DNA of 64,000 nucleotides from Chalara sp. BL73 (Eukaryota; Ascomycota; Leotiomycetes; Helotiales): positions 868,001-932,000 of the forward strand of contig CAKJVC010000017.1 in NCBI GenBank assembly GCA_918026815.1, in the 5' to 3' direction. Position 1 is the stretch's first letter. Each line of letters begins with the position of its first letter. Below the pieces are notes generated by a model. It did no database searches. It saw only the letters and a program-made list of their open reading frames with translations, and had not been told where the DNA came from. Shown here piece by piece: positions 33,550 to 45,287 of the stretch. A program made the position numbers and the translations under genes.

Positions 33550-35796
33550 ATGCCTGCTCTTGTGATTCCAGAGTCGGGCGTGTCTTTCGAGACCTCTCGC
33601 CAACCCTCCAACAAGCTTAACGCTTCCGGCCCTACAGCCTTCGGCCTTACCCTGAGCGACGATGTGATAGAACAAATGATAAATTGTGTGAGGAATAATG
33701 GGAAGATAGAATTGTCGTTGGGCGACCATCCCGTAAGCTTCGCCTTCACCTTTGGTTGTGCCAATTGGCAGGGGGGGCTTCATCCGTCAAGCCCTGGTAG
33801 TACACGGGAGAGGGACAATAGCAATGAATATTTTTAGTACTTTCAGGAACGATTGCTAACCACAATACCAAACTCCAGAGTTTGCACTATGGTGCCAAAG
33901 TACAAAATCTCAACTTCTCCCATGATCCTTTCCATCATGAACTCTACCGCAGCACCAACATTTCCGAAGCATCATCGGGCCAAAACATGGCATCACGAAA
34001 GCCCCTCCAGCCCAATATCCATAAGGGCATCACTAAGGTTGAGAACAGCAATGATCCGGCAACATTCGCTGCTATGTTTGGCTTCAAAGGTTTTGCCATG
34101 CCCAAGAAAGCGACCCCCACTGCAGGCTCAGCGAAGACAGCCACGGCTGCTGCTACATCCTCTTCTTCCTTGACCGCTGGAGCAGATGCTGCCTTGGCAA
34201 ATCTGAAGAACTCTTTGGCTGCAGAAAGCCAGAAAAAGGCCGAGAAGAAGTATGTGACAAAGAACAACTGAGGAGTAACTTGAACTGACTTTTCGTAGCA
34301 TCAATTTTGTCAAGGATGGGTCTGGACTACCTAGCATCACTGGGAAGCGGGGAGCTCAAAGCAAGGTCACCAATAAGTCCAAGTTTTTGTCGCAGAACAC
34401 CAGTCGATCTGTACCTTCAAGCCCAGCCCTTTCTGGTTTGACATCTCCAGCTCTCGGACCAACTTCAGCACCAATCTCCCAGCAACAAGCCGAGCATACG
34501 AAGAATGCCAGAAGGCCGGTAGTACATCTGTTGGCGGTGGAACCCTTGCATGAAGACGAATTGCGCTTGAAGATCACGGGTGTCTCTAGCAATGATATCA
34601 CACAAGCGTTGGATAAGGTGGCCGAGATCAAGAACGGCGAGTGGGAATTAAGAAGAAAGTTTTATAGAGAGCTGGATGTTTGGGCATTTGATTATGAGTC
34701 TACAGATGATCGGCAACGAGCCATTGACAACGCGACGAAGGCATATGATCAATTACGACTAGGACAATCAGAGCCAGAGTGGGAGAGGTTGTTACCGAAG
34801 AACGAGCGAGGAACAGGAAAATGGCTGAGCAAATTACAAGGACGTATTGCTGCAGCAGAAAGTGGAAGTGTTCGGACTCCGAAAATCCATGTTCAGAAGG
34901 CTGAAGATTCTGGTCGAGACACTCCAATTGGAGAGGATGGAAGTCAGAGAGCCTCACCACAACCACCAGCTACAAAGGCGAAGAAACTGAGTGAGAAGGA
35001 GGCACAGGCCAAGCGGCTACTAGGAAAGTCACCGAAAGCTGCTCAGAAACCAGCTTCAGTTAAAAAGGACAAGCCAAAGGACAAACCAAAGGATAAGCCA
35101 AAGGATAAGCCTGCGGAGAAGCCCAAAGCGAAGGCTAGCAGGCCGGAGAAGCCATCGGGCAGGGTTCTATCGTCCGAATTTGTTAACGAGTCCGACGAAG
35201 AGGATGATGTTGTAGCTGTGGCCACCCCGGCCCCCGCCCAGAGACCGGCCTCCAAGCCCCTGAAGCGCTCTCGTGAGGACGAGCTCGATACCAGCGACTC
35301 TAGTATCCCTCTCAGCAAGAAGGTGAAGAAGGAGCCTCCCAGCAGCCGCCCCTCGGATGCAAGCCAATCGTCCAACCGAACCGCCTCGACGTTCTCGTCT
35401 ACCCAATCTCGCAAAAGCAAAGGTACCTCGCCACAAAAATCGTCTCCATTGGCATCATCACCTCCCACAAACGCTTCAGACGTCGAATCCTCAACTCGTA
35501 CCTCGTCTGCATCAGCATCCCCACAGAAAGTCAGCCGTTCGCCTATTCATAAGCGTCACCAAAAATCTTCCTCCGTCACGTCATCATCCTCATCATCTAG
35601 CTCTAGAAGCCTCAAGCCGGAGGTCATGGAAGTAGCACGCAGATACCGCTCTTTCTACCCAAAGTACGAGGATTTACATAGGAAGGTTGCGGCGCTTGGA
35701 CGTAGGGATTACGATCTGGAACGAGACCTGTTGGAGATGCACGAGAGACTGAGTGAGATGAAGCGCATAGTCTTGGCCGGGGTCATCGAGAACTGA
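33550..35796 (+). CDS. RNA polymerase II elongation factor ELL (fungal type)
   Basis: Nuclear factor that raises the elongation rate of RNA polymerase II by suppressing pausing. Exons 33550-33732, 33879-34249 and 34299-35796 give 2052 nt and 683 aa. The N-terminal part (ALVIPESGVSFETSR, then SLHYGAKVQNLNFS) matches the ELL N-terminal domain, and VVHLLAVEPLHEDELRLKI with DKVAEIKNGEWELRRKFYRELD is its winged-helix-like part. The middle is a long, charged, low-complexity linker with a KPKD repeat (DNA about 35068-35111) and many Ser. The C-terminal 50 residues (VARRYRSFYPKYEDLHRKV...DLERDLLEMHERLSEMK) are the occludin/ELL homology helix pair. Both introns are GT-AG with a clear branch site in intron 1. 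Confidence 0.93.
35068..35111 (+). repeat. In-frame 12-bp repeat encoding KPKD units in ELL
   Basis: Four near-identical units of GACAAGCCAAAG type in the linker of ELL. They are in frame, so expansion or contraction would only lengthen or shorten a disordered segment. Confidence 0.75.
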
Positions 35797-36793
35797 GTGC
35801 AATATATACCACGAGGGGAGGGGATACGGTGGGCAACGAAGACACCATTGAAAATTACATGCATTGCGGGCGGGCATCTATTGCAGCATTTGTTTACGGC
35901 GGGCTGGCAGGACTGGAGTTTGAGGGAGAGATACCTTATGGGTCTCATTGCATGTAAAATTTGGCGCTGGATTGTATTATGGCGTTCTGGTCATTATAAA
36001 AGCCCGCAGAGGCGTCGCTCTGGTTTAAGGAGCCAGATATCTGATAGATGAATGAAACGACAATATAAAAACTTAACCTTTGAATGTTGTGATGGCTTGT
36101 CCTATTATTTAGCGGTGATCCTTGCTACATCAGACTAACGCGCATCTCCCATCTCCCATCACAACATAGAACCACGCTGACATTTTCTCCTTTCCTCAGC
36201 CCATCGACCTTTCTCTTAAAATGGGAGTGCGTTTAGAACATGAGGGCATCCTAGAGATGTTTATGTTTTGGGTTTTAGGCCATTTTCTGCAGCGGGATGT
36301 GGACATCTCAGCCCCATGGATGCCGTGTGGTCGAGAACCTTTTATTTTGCAGATCTTCCAGATCTCGGGGATCTGCGATACGTACCCCCCCCCCCCCCCT
36401 TCCGTTCTAGACCTTTTGGGGGGGTTAGCACCTGGATGGAGATCCGGGGTCTTGGAAGGTTTTCGATATCACGTATTTTTGGTTGTGGTTACTTGAGTGA
36501 TAGCTGAGAAAGAATCGAAAGCGAGGGCTTTGAAGAAGAGGCTGGTTAATGGCGTGGGTTGTTGGACCGGCGGTGGAGTGGTGGAGTGGTGGAGACAACG
36601 AAGGGGTGTGGGTTTCTTTGGGGTGGGAGAGCTGGATCGATTGCTATGAATAGATATGCTTTTGGGGATTTGTATTTTTTGGGTTGTGAGCCTTCACGAA
36701 TACATCCAGTGTTTAATGTTTTGATGTCTTTTGAATCTCAGGGTCAAAGGATCTAGAGCGTATCTATCAAGCAAGGGGCATGGGATATGTGGG
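35797..36793. other. Intergenic between convergent ELL and SprT-like genes
   Basis: The 3' ends of both genes face this 1-kb stretch. It includes a C15 run (36385-36399) next to a G-rich tract (about 36417-36424) that could pair with it. No convincing coding sequence. Confidence 0.5.
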
Positions 36794-37842
36794 TTAATAG
36801 ATGGTCTTTCCGTGCTCTATTTGCTTGGTGTAGTGCCTGCCCCAATTTTCCACATTTCCCCTTTTCATCCCTAGGAGCTTGAGCTCTGCGTCGGAGAGGG
36901 GAGTCCATGACTTTCCGGAAATGGCAATCTCTCGTCCCAGAGACGCGTGACGCATTAGGTTGATGTTGGTGTTCAGCTCGGATGCGAGGAAGACCTCAAG
37001 CAGTTTCGCCGCCTGTTCACTCGCTCATCAGCTCTGTCCTTCCCCTCTCCCCAAGATATCAACGGAATATGACGTACCCTCTGCCATTGCTTCCCGTGCC
37101 CGTACCCGTTCATCTCATACGTCCTTCTATCACACTTTTGACAGTGACAGGTATAAACGTGAAAGAAAACGTGGAGCATCTCGTGCAGCAGCACGCCAAC
37201 ATACTTTCTCGCCCGTTTCTCGGGGTCTTCTTCTGCGTTTTCGTAAATTAGGATGTTGCACTTCTTATTATTAACAATTTGAGTGGCACCCCAGAGCCCA
37301 ACTTCAATGCATTCCTTATGCTGCTTATCACTCTTGGGCACAAATATCAGCGAGCAGTTCTGTTCCTGGAGGCCGCTGCTGAAGAAGAGGCGGTTGAAGT
37401 AATTGAAATACCCAGTCAGGATACTTCTCTCCTGCTTCAACATCTCCAGCTCGAACAAGTCCTTTTGCATACCAAGATCCCATAGCTCGTGTGCTTTGTA
37501 GTGAGAAGCGCAGTCTTGGCGGTCAGGGCAGGCGTGGAAGTATGTGAGGATGGAGATGAGGTGATGCAGGGCTTGAGATGGCGAGTAGCAGTTAGGCGTC
37601 AGGGAGAGGAGGCCATCAGGGTGCGGATAAGTTGGGTCAACGAGGAGATAGCGGCGTGTGCAAAATGAGAAGCGGATGATTCCTTGGTGATAGAGCGTCC
37701 AGGTTAAGAAGGTGATGCAGACAATTATGAGAAACATAAGGAGGAAGATAGGAAGAGAGTCTTCGTAGAATGCTTCGTAGATGGTTTCTGGAAACCTGAC
37801 TGTAATAGGCCAAGTTGGCATGTGCAGATCCTCTACTCGCAT
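36794..37842 (-). CDS. Membrane-anchored SprT-like zinc metalloprotease
   Basis: Exons 37078-37842 and 36794-37012 (intron 37013-37077, 65 bp, phase 0) give 327 aa. I prefer ATG 37842 (MRVEDLHMPTWP); an upstream in-frame ATG at 37968 would add 42 hydrophobic residues and is possible. A single transmembrane helix spans residues about 31-50 (PIFLLMFLIIVCITFLTW). The catalytic motif is HEMLH at 220-224 with a likely third ligand His in NGYGHGKQWQR (H249), and CHCQKC lies between them. This is the SprT-like signature (HExxH then a downstream His); the region after it (AAKLLEVFLASELN) is encoded only by exon 2, so the unspliced frame would lose it. It may act in DNA-protein crosslink repair like other SprT-type proteins, but a membrane anchor is unusual for that family, so the role is open. 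Confidence 0.85.
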
Positions 37843-38529
37843 AATGTATTGTGTGTTGTATGATATCAATGGTGTGGAAATAAGACATAGAGAGGTCTTT
37901 TGTGCTTGGTAGACTTCAAAGAACAGAAAAAACAAAGAAAGCGGATTCGCAGAAAAAGAAGCCAACAAAGCATTGACGCGACAACAAGCATCTCTGAATA
38001 TTTTAAACGGCCGGACTTCCAGATGTTGCTAGATTGCAGGTTTGATGAAGAGATTACGACGAGCCATGCCAGAACAAATCTTGAAACGATTTTTTTAAGA
38101 TACCAGACATACTGAAGTTGACAGTTAATTAATACTTGATCAGCAGCGGAATTACAAAGGATCTTCGCTCCTTTGTACATCTTGACAGATCTGAAAGCTG
38201 GAAGTTGATGTGGAGTTTTTCCCTATAGCGTTGGGTTAAGCTCCTTCTTCTTCTAAAGAACAGGGAGTTCAGAATAATATAACAATATCTAAAGTTCAAA
38301 CTGCACGTATATGTACTACAGACTTTCCGGCAAGGGGCGAGATAGAAGGTCCGAAATCTTCATCAGGTCTATTATCATCCCAGATTAGACTAGTCGCCTG
38401 CATCAACGTCATCTCTTGGCAAATCCCACCATCAGAGAGAGAGCTTTGACTTTGCTGGTGGCAGGTTCCATCCAGTTGCCAATTGATCAATTGTCCCTTA
38501 CCATCTACCTTCCTAATCCTATATACATC
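37843..38529. promoter_or_regulatory. Divergent promoter region between SprT-like and Mcr1 genes
   Basis: The two genes start on opposite sides of this 687-bp gap. A 71-codon frame at 37900-38115 on the + strand is Lys- and Arg-rich but has no known domain. Confidence 0.45.
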
Positions 38530-39769
38530 ATGTTCGCGCAGCGAGCCTTCCGTGCGGCTCGGCCGTTAAAGACTGTAAGTTTATTTTAAATTGTTGCGTA
38601 TGAGCTTTCCCAAGGAACAGGATGTAAACAATGAAACTCAGAAGTCGTCCGATAATGGATTCTTGCTTTGTATATTCTAGCACAAGCTCTACAGCTTCAC
38701 TCCCATCCCTCCTCTGCATACTAAATGTCCCATATATGCTAATTGTAACCTCTAGCAATATCGTCGCTATGCCACAGAGCCACCGAAGTCCTCCTCGTCC
38801 CCAGTTCTCTGGATCGGAGCTGCTGCTGCCGCCGTTGGAGGATACGCCTGGTACACATATGGGGGTAATACTGCTGTAGCTAAGGATGCAGCAAAGGGGG
38901 CAGAGGCAAAGGCAGAGAAGACAATCGTCGAGGCAAGCAAGGCTTTCACCGGCGGCGACCAAGGCTTTATCAGCTTAAAGCTCGACAGCGTAGAGATCGT
39001 CAATCACAACACGAAGAAATTCCGCTTTGCGCTACCTGAGGAGGACCAGGTTAGCGGACTGCAGATTGCATCTGCGCTTCTTACGAAGCATAAAGGTCCA
39101 GAGATGGCTAAGCCTGTGATTCGACCATATACACCTGTCAGTGATGAGGGTGTGTCTCCCGTTTCCTGTTTTATGGTAGTTATCTAATAAAGAGTAGGTG
39201 AGAAGGGCTATCTCGACCTCCTTGTCAAGAAATACCCCAACGGCGTCATGTCCGAGCACATGCACGATATGCAACCCGGACATCGCCTCGACTTCAAAGG
39301 TCCTATCCCTAAATACCCATGGTCTGCTAACAAACACACCCACATTGCGCTCATTGCTGGTGGAACCGGTATAACACCCATGTACCAACTCGCCCGCGCC
39401 ATCTTTAGCAACCCCGACGACAAGACCAAAGTTACCCTCGTCTTCGGAAACATCACTGAGGAAGACATCCTTCTCAAACGCGAGTTCGAAGACCTTGAGA
39501 ACACCTACCCTCAGCGATTCAGAGCGTTCTACTTACTGGATAAGCCACCCAAGGAATGGCTCGGCGAGAAGGGTTTTATTAATAAAGAGCTGCTGAAGAC
39601 GGTGCTGCCAGAGCCGAAATCGGAGAATATCAAGATTTTCGTATGTGGGCCACCGGGCTTGTATAAGGCCATCTCTGGAGTGAAGAAGAGCCCGGCCGAT
39701 CAAGGAGAGCTGGATGGTTCGATCTTGGAGCAGCTGGGATATAGCAAGGACCAGGTCTACAAGTTTTAA
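38530..39769 (+). CDS. mcr1: NADH-cytochrome b5 reductase, mitochondrial (Mcr1 type)
   Basis: Flavoenzyme of the mitochondrial outer membrane/intermembrane space that passes electrons from NADH to cytochrome b5, used in sterol and ascorbate-radical metabolism. Exons 38530-38574, 38756-39149 and 39198-39769 give 1011 nt and 336 aa. It starts [21 protein letters not shown], a mitochondrial presequence, followed by a membrane helix ([19 protein letters not shown]). The FAD-binding motif is RPYTPVSD, then [33 protein letters not shown], the NADH-binding [15 protein letters not shown] and the C-terminal [12 protein letters not shown]. Intron 1 (181 bp) and intron 2 (48 bp) are GT-AG and keep the frame. 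Length and motif order match fungal Mcr1 proteins. Confidence 0.95.
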
Positions 39770-40664
39770 AAGAGTGAAGGATAAAGTTATGTATTATAGC
39801 ATAGAGCACTGCGGCACGATAAACGAATTCAACATAGATTATCTACAGCTTGGTTGTGTAAAAAGTGGAATAATTGTTGTATCAGCCAGGCTTTTCCAAC
39901 TTTCCAGGACTTTGTTGCCAGCGTAGCATATCTTGTTTTACGAGGTATCCCAGCGTCTCTATCTCCTTACATCGCTTGCACATGAAAAGTGGTTCGGTCG
40001 GGTATCATACGCACTTTGGAACCCTTAACGCATACTCCCAAAATTCTCTAGCATACATGCGTCATGTCTCGAGGGACAGAACTTTGGTGGCCTTGCCATG
40101 GCAACTCATTTGTTAGTTTGGGATGCATGGACGCGTCTCCTTGAAGTTCTGTGGATCTTTTAGACTTTTTAAATGAATGACATACTGTAGGTGGCACATA
40201 ATTTCCCGAAGTTAAATTGGGCTTATACTAGATTGCGATCTAGTCAACATGAAGACAGAAATAGACAAGTGGGACGGGAGCTTTATATTGTATCACGCAC
40301 ACAGAACGACACAGCATTGTAGTGTCACTTGACGACTGTTAAACCCGCACTTCCTTTGCCTGCTATCATCTGACAGATTGTGTTGATACCTTGAGTTGGA
40401 GAAGGAAAGCCTGCTGGTTCACTTGATCATTTCCCGATGAAGTCAAAGTTTTTGTGCTTCAGGATCGGCAATATCATTGTTTTAATACATAATCACTCAT
40501 GCCCTTCCTCCCCATAAACCAACCCCATCCTCGTCTTTGACATGCGAGATACAGAACCCGATTATCGCTTTTCGTGCTTGCTAACTATCAATTCAGACCT
40601 TCCTGACACCAAATTGTACGCCCCCAAAGTTTTATCGACCTCAAATCGCAGATGTGTGGAAAAT
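39770..40664. other. Intergenic between convergent Mcr1 and LC8 genes
   Basis: 3' regions of two genes. I see no coding sequence and no clear structure in these 0.9 kb. Confidence 0.5.
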
Positions 40665-41374
40665 TTACTGGGTCTTGAAGAGGAGGATGGCGCAGTGCCC
40701 GAGGTAGAAGTAGATGAAGTGCTTAGTCTCGTGGGTGACAAAGGAGCCGAAGTTGCGGCCTACGATGCAGTGCCAGGTTGGGCCTTTGCGTTCATCGAAC
40801 TGGATTGCGTTAGGGTTAGTCATAGGCAATGGAAGTGGAATAGGAAGACGAACAGTTTTCTTGATGTGCTGCGCTATGTCCTTGAAAATGTTAGGCGATA
40901 TGCGCATGAAGACAATTTGGACACACCTTCTCAACAGTAAACTTGCCCATTGCTTCCTGTGCTATACAGTTATTAGTTTTGCCCTCAGATAAACAATATG
41001 TTCGACTTTTGTTTTTGTTTTTTTTTAGTGTTTTTTGTTATTTTTAGCAAATCTCCAGAACAATAATTCGGAGCATACTCGCATGACAAGCTCAAGACAT
41101 TTGTGAATTGGTGATTTGACCTACCGACATCAATAGCTTCCGTTTGCATGTCCTCTGTCTGGCCAGCTGTCAGTTCACTCTCCTTCTCACATCACTTTGT
41201 ATTTGAGACGCGGTAGCTGCTAACCATATCTGCACTCTTGATCTGGGCTACAACAAGTCAGCGCATGGTACAATGCCTAAACGCGGTGTAAAAAAGACAG
41301 GTGCAAGCTTATACTTTACCTTGATACGTACCCTCCAGCTTCTCTTTCAGGACTACCTTTTCCGTGTTCGACAT
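40665..41374 (-). CDS. Dynein light chain LC8 (DYNLL type)
   Basis: Small dimeric hub protein that binds the dynein intermediate chain and many other partners. Six exons (41332-41374, 41225-41247, 41125-41158, 40927-40961, 40854-40880, 40665-40799) make 297 nt and 98 aa. The spliced product begins [22 protein letters not shown], continues through [26 protein letters not shown], and ends [26 protein letters not shown] and AILLFKTQ. The last part is nearly invariant in eukaryotes. Introns are 66-163 bp (46 and 54 bp for the two nearest the 3' end), all GT-AG. A frame on the opposite strand (40542-40940) is a shadow. The gene is head-to-head with mrd1. Confidence 0.95.
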
Positions 41375-41752
41375 ATTTACTCCTTAGGCTCTGTAAGGTC
41401 TGCGTATTTGACACCTGGAACTCGAGGGGGGGTTGCGGTTTGAATAATGGCGAGGACGGTTACTAATGCCTTTGGGTTGTTCGATCTTTGAGACGAGCTG
41501 AAAGCGATAGAGAAAACTAGAACCAGGTCTACTGTATATGTTAAACGTTCAAAACAATGGAGTAAACACATGAGGCTCTTGTCAAGCCTTGGCAGAGTCT
41601 CCGCTTAACCAAATATGGTAAGCCTAGTAAATAAGGTTGCGGGGCAGGTTTTAGTTTTCTCCGACCTTTTTTTTTTTTTTGGTCTGAGAACTTTTTGAAG
41701 ATATGCGGCATCATGGGATGAATATACGACCTCAAGCTGCTAGAAAATAATA
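41375..41752. promoter_or_regulatory. Compact bidirectional promoter of LC8 and mrd1
   Basis: Only 378 bp separate the two start codons. A T12-type run at about 41670-41681 is present; such tracts exclude nucleosomes and are typical for housekeeping promoters. The longest minus-strand frame here (41377-41571) directly precedes the LC8 ATG and is probably untranslated leader. Confidence 0.6.
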
Positions 41753-44444
41753 ATGGCGTCGTCACGCATCTTCGTCAAAGGCCTACCCCCTACCATCACT
41801 GAAGATGAATTCAGAAAACACTTCAGCTCAAAGCACGATATCACGGACGCAAAGTTAATACCACATCGAAGAATTGGCTATGTTGGATATAGGACTCCGG
41901 AAATCGCTGCGAGTGCGATCAAATACTTCAACAGGTCGTTCATACGGATGTCCAAGATTGCTGTTGAAGTAGCACGACCTGTACGTTTCTTAGATAAATT
42001 GTTTAGGCTGGCTAACATATCTAGATTTCGGATTCGACCCTGCCAGTTTCAAGGAAAGTCAAACGAGAACAGGAGAGGGAGAATGTTACAGCCGATCGGA
42101 AAAGGCAATCGGAAGCTGCTGCTGCTCAGCTCAATGCCGGGCAAAAGAGGAAGCGGATTGAATTAGACAAATCAGACGAGAAGTTGAAAGAATTCCTGGA
42201 AGTTATGCAACCTGCGTCCAAGTCTAAAGCTTGGGCTACACAGACTGCAGAAGATTCAGAACCACCGACCAAAATACAGGCAATTGAGTTACCAGAGGCT
42301 GATAGTGACGAAGAGTACGAAGCAGTTCCCAACAAGTCAAGACAGAAGAGTCCACCAAAAGTTGAACGCACAGACACAATTGCGCCTCCTCCTAGTACAG
42401 ACGTCTCAGAGCGGACTAATAAGCCTATAGGGCATTTTAATGCTTCAGGATTGACGGACGATGAGTGGATGCGGAGTCGCACAAATCGGCTACTGGATCT
42501 AGTGGACCCCGAGGATATTAGAACTCGGCAAGGGACTCCACCAAATGTGGCAGCTGATGTTGTGGGTGAGACTATAGTCGATACATTAGAGGTTATTAAG
42601 GCAGGCTCGCCGGTTGTCGAAGAGTTTGCACAAATTGAGCACGAGCAGTCAGACTCGGTCATCGACGCTATCAAAGCTACAGGAAGATTGTATGTTCGCA
42701 ATTTATCATACGCGGCTACGGAGGACGAGCTCAGAGAGCACTTTGAGAAGTACGGACAGATAGAAGAGGTAAGCAGATTTTCTATAAAATTTCTCTTTTA
42801 TCCTTTATGATGAGTATCCAGATAGGGACAGCTTATGCAAACAGCATATGATGTGAACTGGACGAGAATTTTAGTAGATGCTTCGTGTTTTCTGATGGAA
42901 CTGTATACTTTTAAATTGCGCTATTTTTTGCCATACCCAAAATTAATCACACTCAGGTCCATCTTCCTCTCGACTCTGGTGGAAACAGCAAAGGGTTCGT
43001 ACTAGTCAGCTATCAGAACCCAGAAGATGCAGCAGAAGCATATCACAATCTAGATGGCGAGCCCTTTCAAGGCCGTCTTATGCACGTAGTGCCCGGAGCT
43101 GCGAAACGACAGAACAAGCTAGACGAATTCGCCATTGCCAAATTACCGCTCAAGAAACAGAAGGAAATTAAAAAGAAGGCAGAAGCCTCATCCTCAACTT
43201 TCAATTGGAACTCGCTGTTCATGAATCAGGATGCTGTGAATTCGACTATTGCTGCGCGCCTTGGTGTATCCAAATTCGAGCTATTGGATCCAACATCTTC
43301 TGATGCTGGCGTGAGGCAAGCGATTGCAGAGACGACAGTGATTCAGGAGGCTAAGTCATATTTCGCCAAGAACGGAGTCGACCTTGACGCTTTCAAGAGG
43401 CGAGAAAGAGGAGATACAGCTATCCTGGTGAAGAATTTCCCTTATGGAATGACTCTAGAAGAACTAAGAACGATGTTCGAGGAGTTTGGGCAAGTGCTTC
43501 GAGTCCTGATGCCGCCAGCAGGTACAGTTGCCATTGTTGAGATGGCACAAGCGGGACATGCCAAGGCAGCCTTTGGTAGTTTGTCCTATCGACGAATCAA
43601 GGATTCCATATTGTATCTTGAAAAAGCACCTAAGAATTTATTCACTGCTGCCAAGAGCGACAATGCCACAATCCCAGATCAGCAAGCAGATAGTTCAGCA
43701 CAAACTATGTCGGCATCTGATTTACTGGAGGCGGACAATGGCGAGGGAGAAGGCACTGCGACGCTCTATGTCCGTAATCTTAACTTCACCACAACGAGCG
43801 GTCGTCTCGCAGATGCCTTCAAACCCTTAGAAGGCTTCATGTCGGCCCGTGTCAATACCAAGACCGATCCTAAAAAGCCCGGCCAGGTACTCAGCATGGG
43901 TTTTGGATTCGTTGAGTTCAAGACTAAGGCCCAGGCTCAGGCTGCGCTTAAAGTAATGGATGGTCATGATCTTGAGAGGCACAAGCTGGTCATCAAGATC
44001 TCACATAAAGGCCTCGACGCTGCCGAAGAGAGAAAGAAGCAAGACCGAGCTAAGAAAATGGCTGGTCAGCGGACGAAGATCATCATCAAGAATTTGCCTT
44101 TCCAGGCAACGAAGAAAGATGTGCGCACTTTGTTTGGTTCGTATGGCCAACTTCGTTCAGTCAGGGTCCCACAGAAATTTGATCACTCCACTCGGGGTTT
44201 CGCCTTCGCGGATTTCATAACAGCACGTGAAGCGGAGAATGCACTAGAGGCTCTCAAAGACACTCACCTCCTTGGCCGTCGCCTAGTTCTGGAATTCGCC
44301 GCTGCAGAAGCTATTGATGCCGAGGAAGAGATTGAGAGGATGCAAAAGAAAGTTGGCAGTCAGGTCAACAAGGTTGCGTTGGAGAATCTCACAGGACGCG
44401 GTCGCAAGAAATTCAATATTCAAGGCGATGAAGTGGAAGACTGA
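41753..44444 (+). CDS. mrd1: Mrd1, multiple RNA-binding-domain protein (five RRMs)
   Basis: Nucleolar protein needed for processing of pre-rRNA to 18S rRNA; it holds U3 snoRNA base pairing in the early 90S pre-ribosome. Exons 41753-41980, 42025-42768 and 42957-44444 give 2460 nt and 819 aa. RRM1 is at residues 4-76 (RIFVKGLPPTITEDEF), RRM2 at about 297-373 (RLYVRNLSYAATEDEL), RRM3 at about 477-550 (AILVKNFPYGMTLEEL), RRM4 at about 593-680 (TLYVRNLNFTTTSGRL) and RRM5 at about 698-775 (KIIIKNLPFQATKKDV). The RRM1-RRM2 linker is long and acidic, with a KxRKRIELD stretch. This number and order of RRMs is that of fungal Mrd1. Introns are 44 and 188 bp; intron 1 falls directly after RRM1 and intron 2 falls inside RRM2. 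Confidence 0.95.
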
Positions 44445-45287
44445 AGGGTTATTGTGGTATTTGTCGATAAATAATTACTTGTCCCATAATCCACCAGTTC
44501 AAGCTTGTGCGAACACGGCCATCCCCCTTGCTTCTCATCCCACATAATTTCGCTTTAAGGCCCCCTCTCCCAAAGGTACCTCCCTCATAATAAGTTCTCC
44601 CTTATGTAGGAAGTACCTGTGAAGTAATCTAAAGTCCTTCATATGTTATCTCAAGGCGTCAATACCTCCCCGCGATCCACTCATTTGGTAGAAAGGAGTA
44701 TCCCATATTCTCTTTTTGGACGCCCTTCAGGTTGAAACAATAACTGCTGTTGGCTTGCCGCGTTCTTATTCTACCATTGTTCCCATCTCGTGGCACGCTT
44801 CCAAACATCCATCTTCGTTGCATGCCGACGATAAGATGATGCATTCCTCCAGTTGCTGATTGCTAGGAGTGACGTTCTGTTGCCTTCGGTACCTGCATTT
44901 CCTTGCATCGGCCAGCCAGCCGGACCACTCTTCTTCTCTCAATTCTATCTCTCTACATGGGGCATTAGCAGACGTTGAAAAGTCTCGAAGGCAGGAATCT
45001 TGATCGTGTAGCCGATCCACCCGACCATCCGAGCTTGACCTGGGCGGATGGACTACGTCCCTTTTATATCTATGATTCTGTTCCTTCATTCTCGAGACAG
45101 CTTTCAGCATTCTTTCCTGGGGAAGTCATCTGTTAAACACCCACACTTTTACATAGCCATTCCTTCAAACATTTTTTATCACAATCCTAACTCTTTCCCA
45201 ACCAACAAACGCTCTTGACGGCCTACGACTCTACGTCCAGGTGACGAAGTGCAAGTTCTCGAGCCTTGCAAGCATTCTTACTCACCA
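44445..45287. other. Intergenic; 3' region of mrd1 and leader/promoter of the TEA gene
   Basis: Pyrimidine-rich near 45121-45240, as usual before fungal starts. Minus-strand ORFs here have no protein-like features. An AG just before 45241 could be an acceptor for a leader intron. Confidence 0.4.

Noticed and set aside
35043..35468. Ser- and Gly-rich minus-strand frame of 141 codons
   Set aside because: Shadow of the low-complexity linker of ELL.
40542..40940. 132-codon + strand frame
   Set aside because: It is antisense to the spliced LC8 gene, whose six exons are strongly supported.
42126..42701. 191-codon minus-strand frame opposite mrd1
   Set aside because: Shadow of the mrd1 acidic linker and RRM2.
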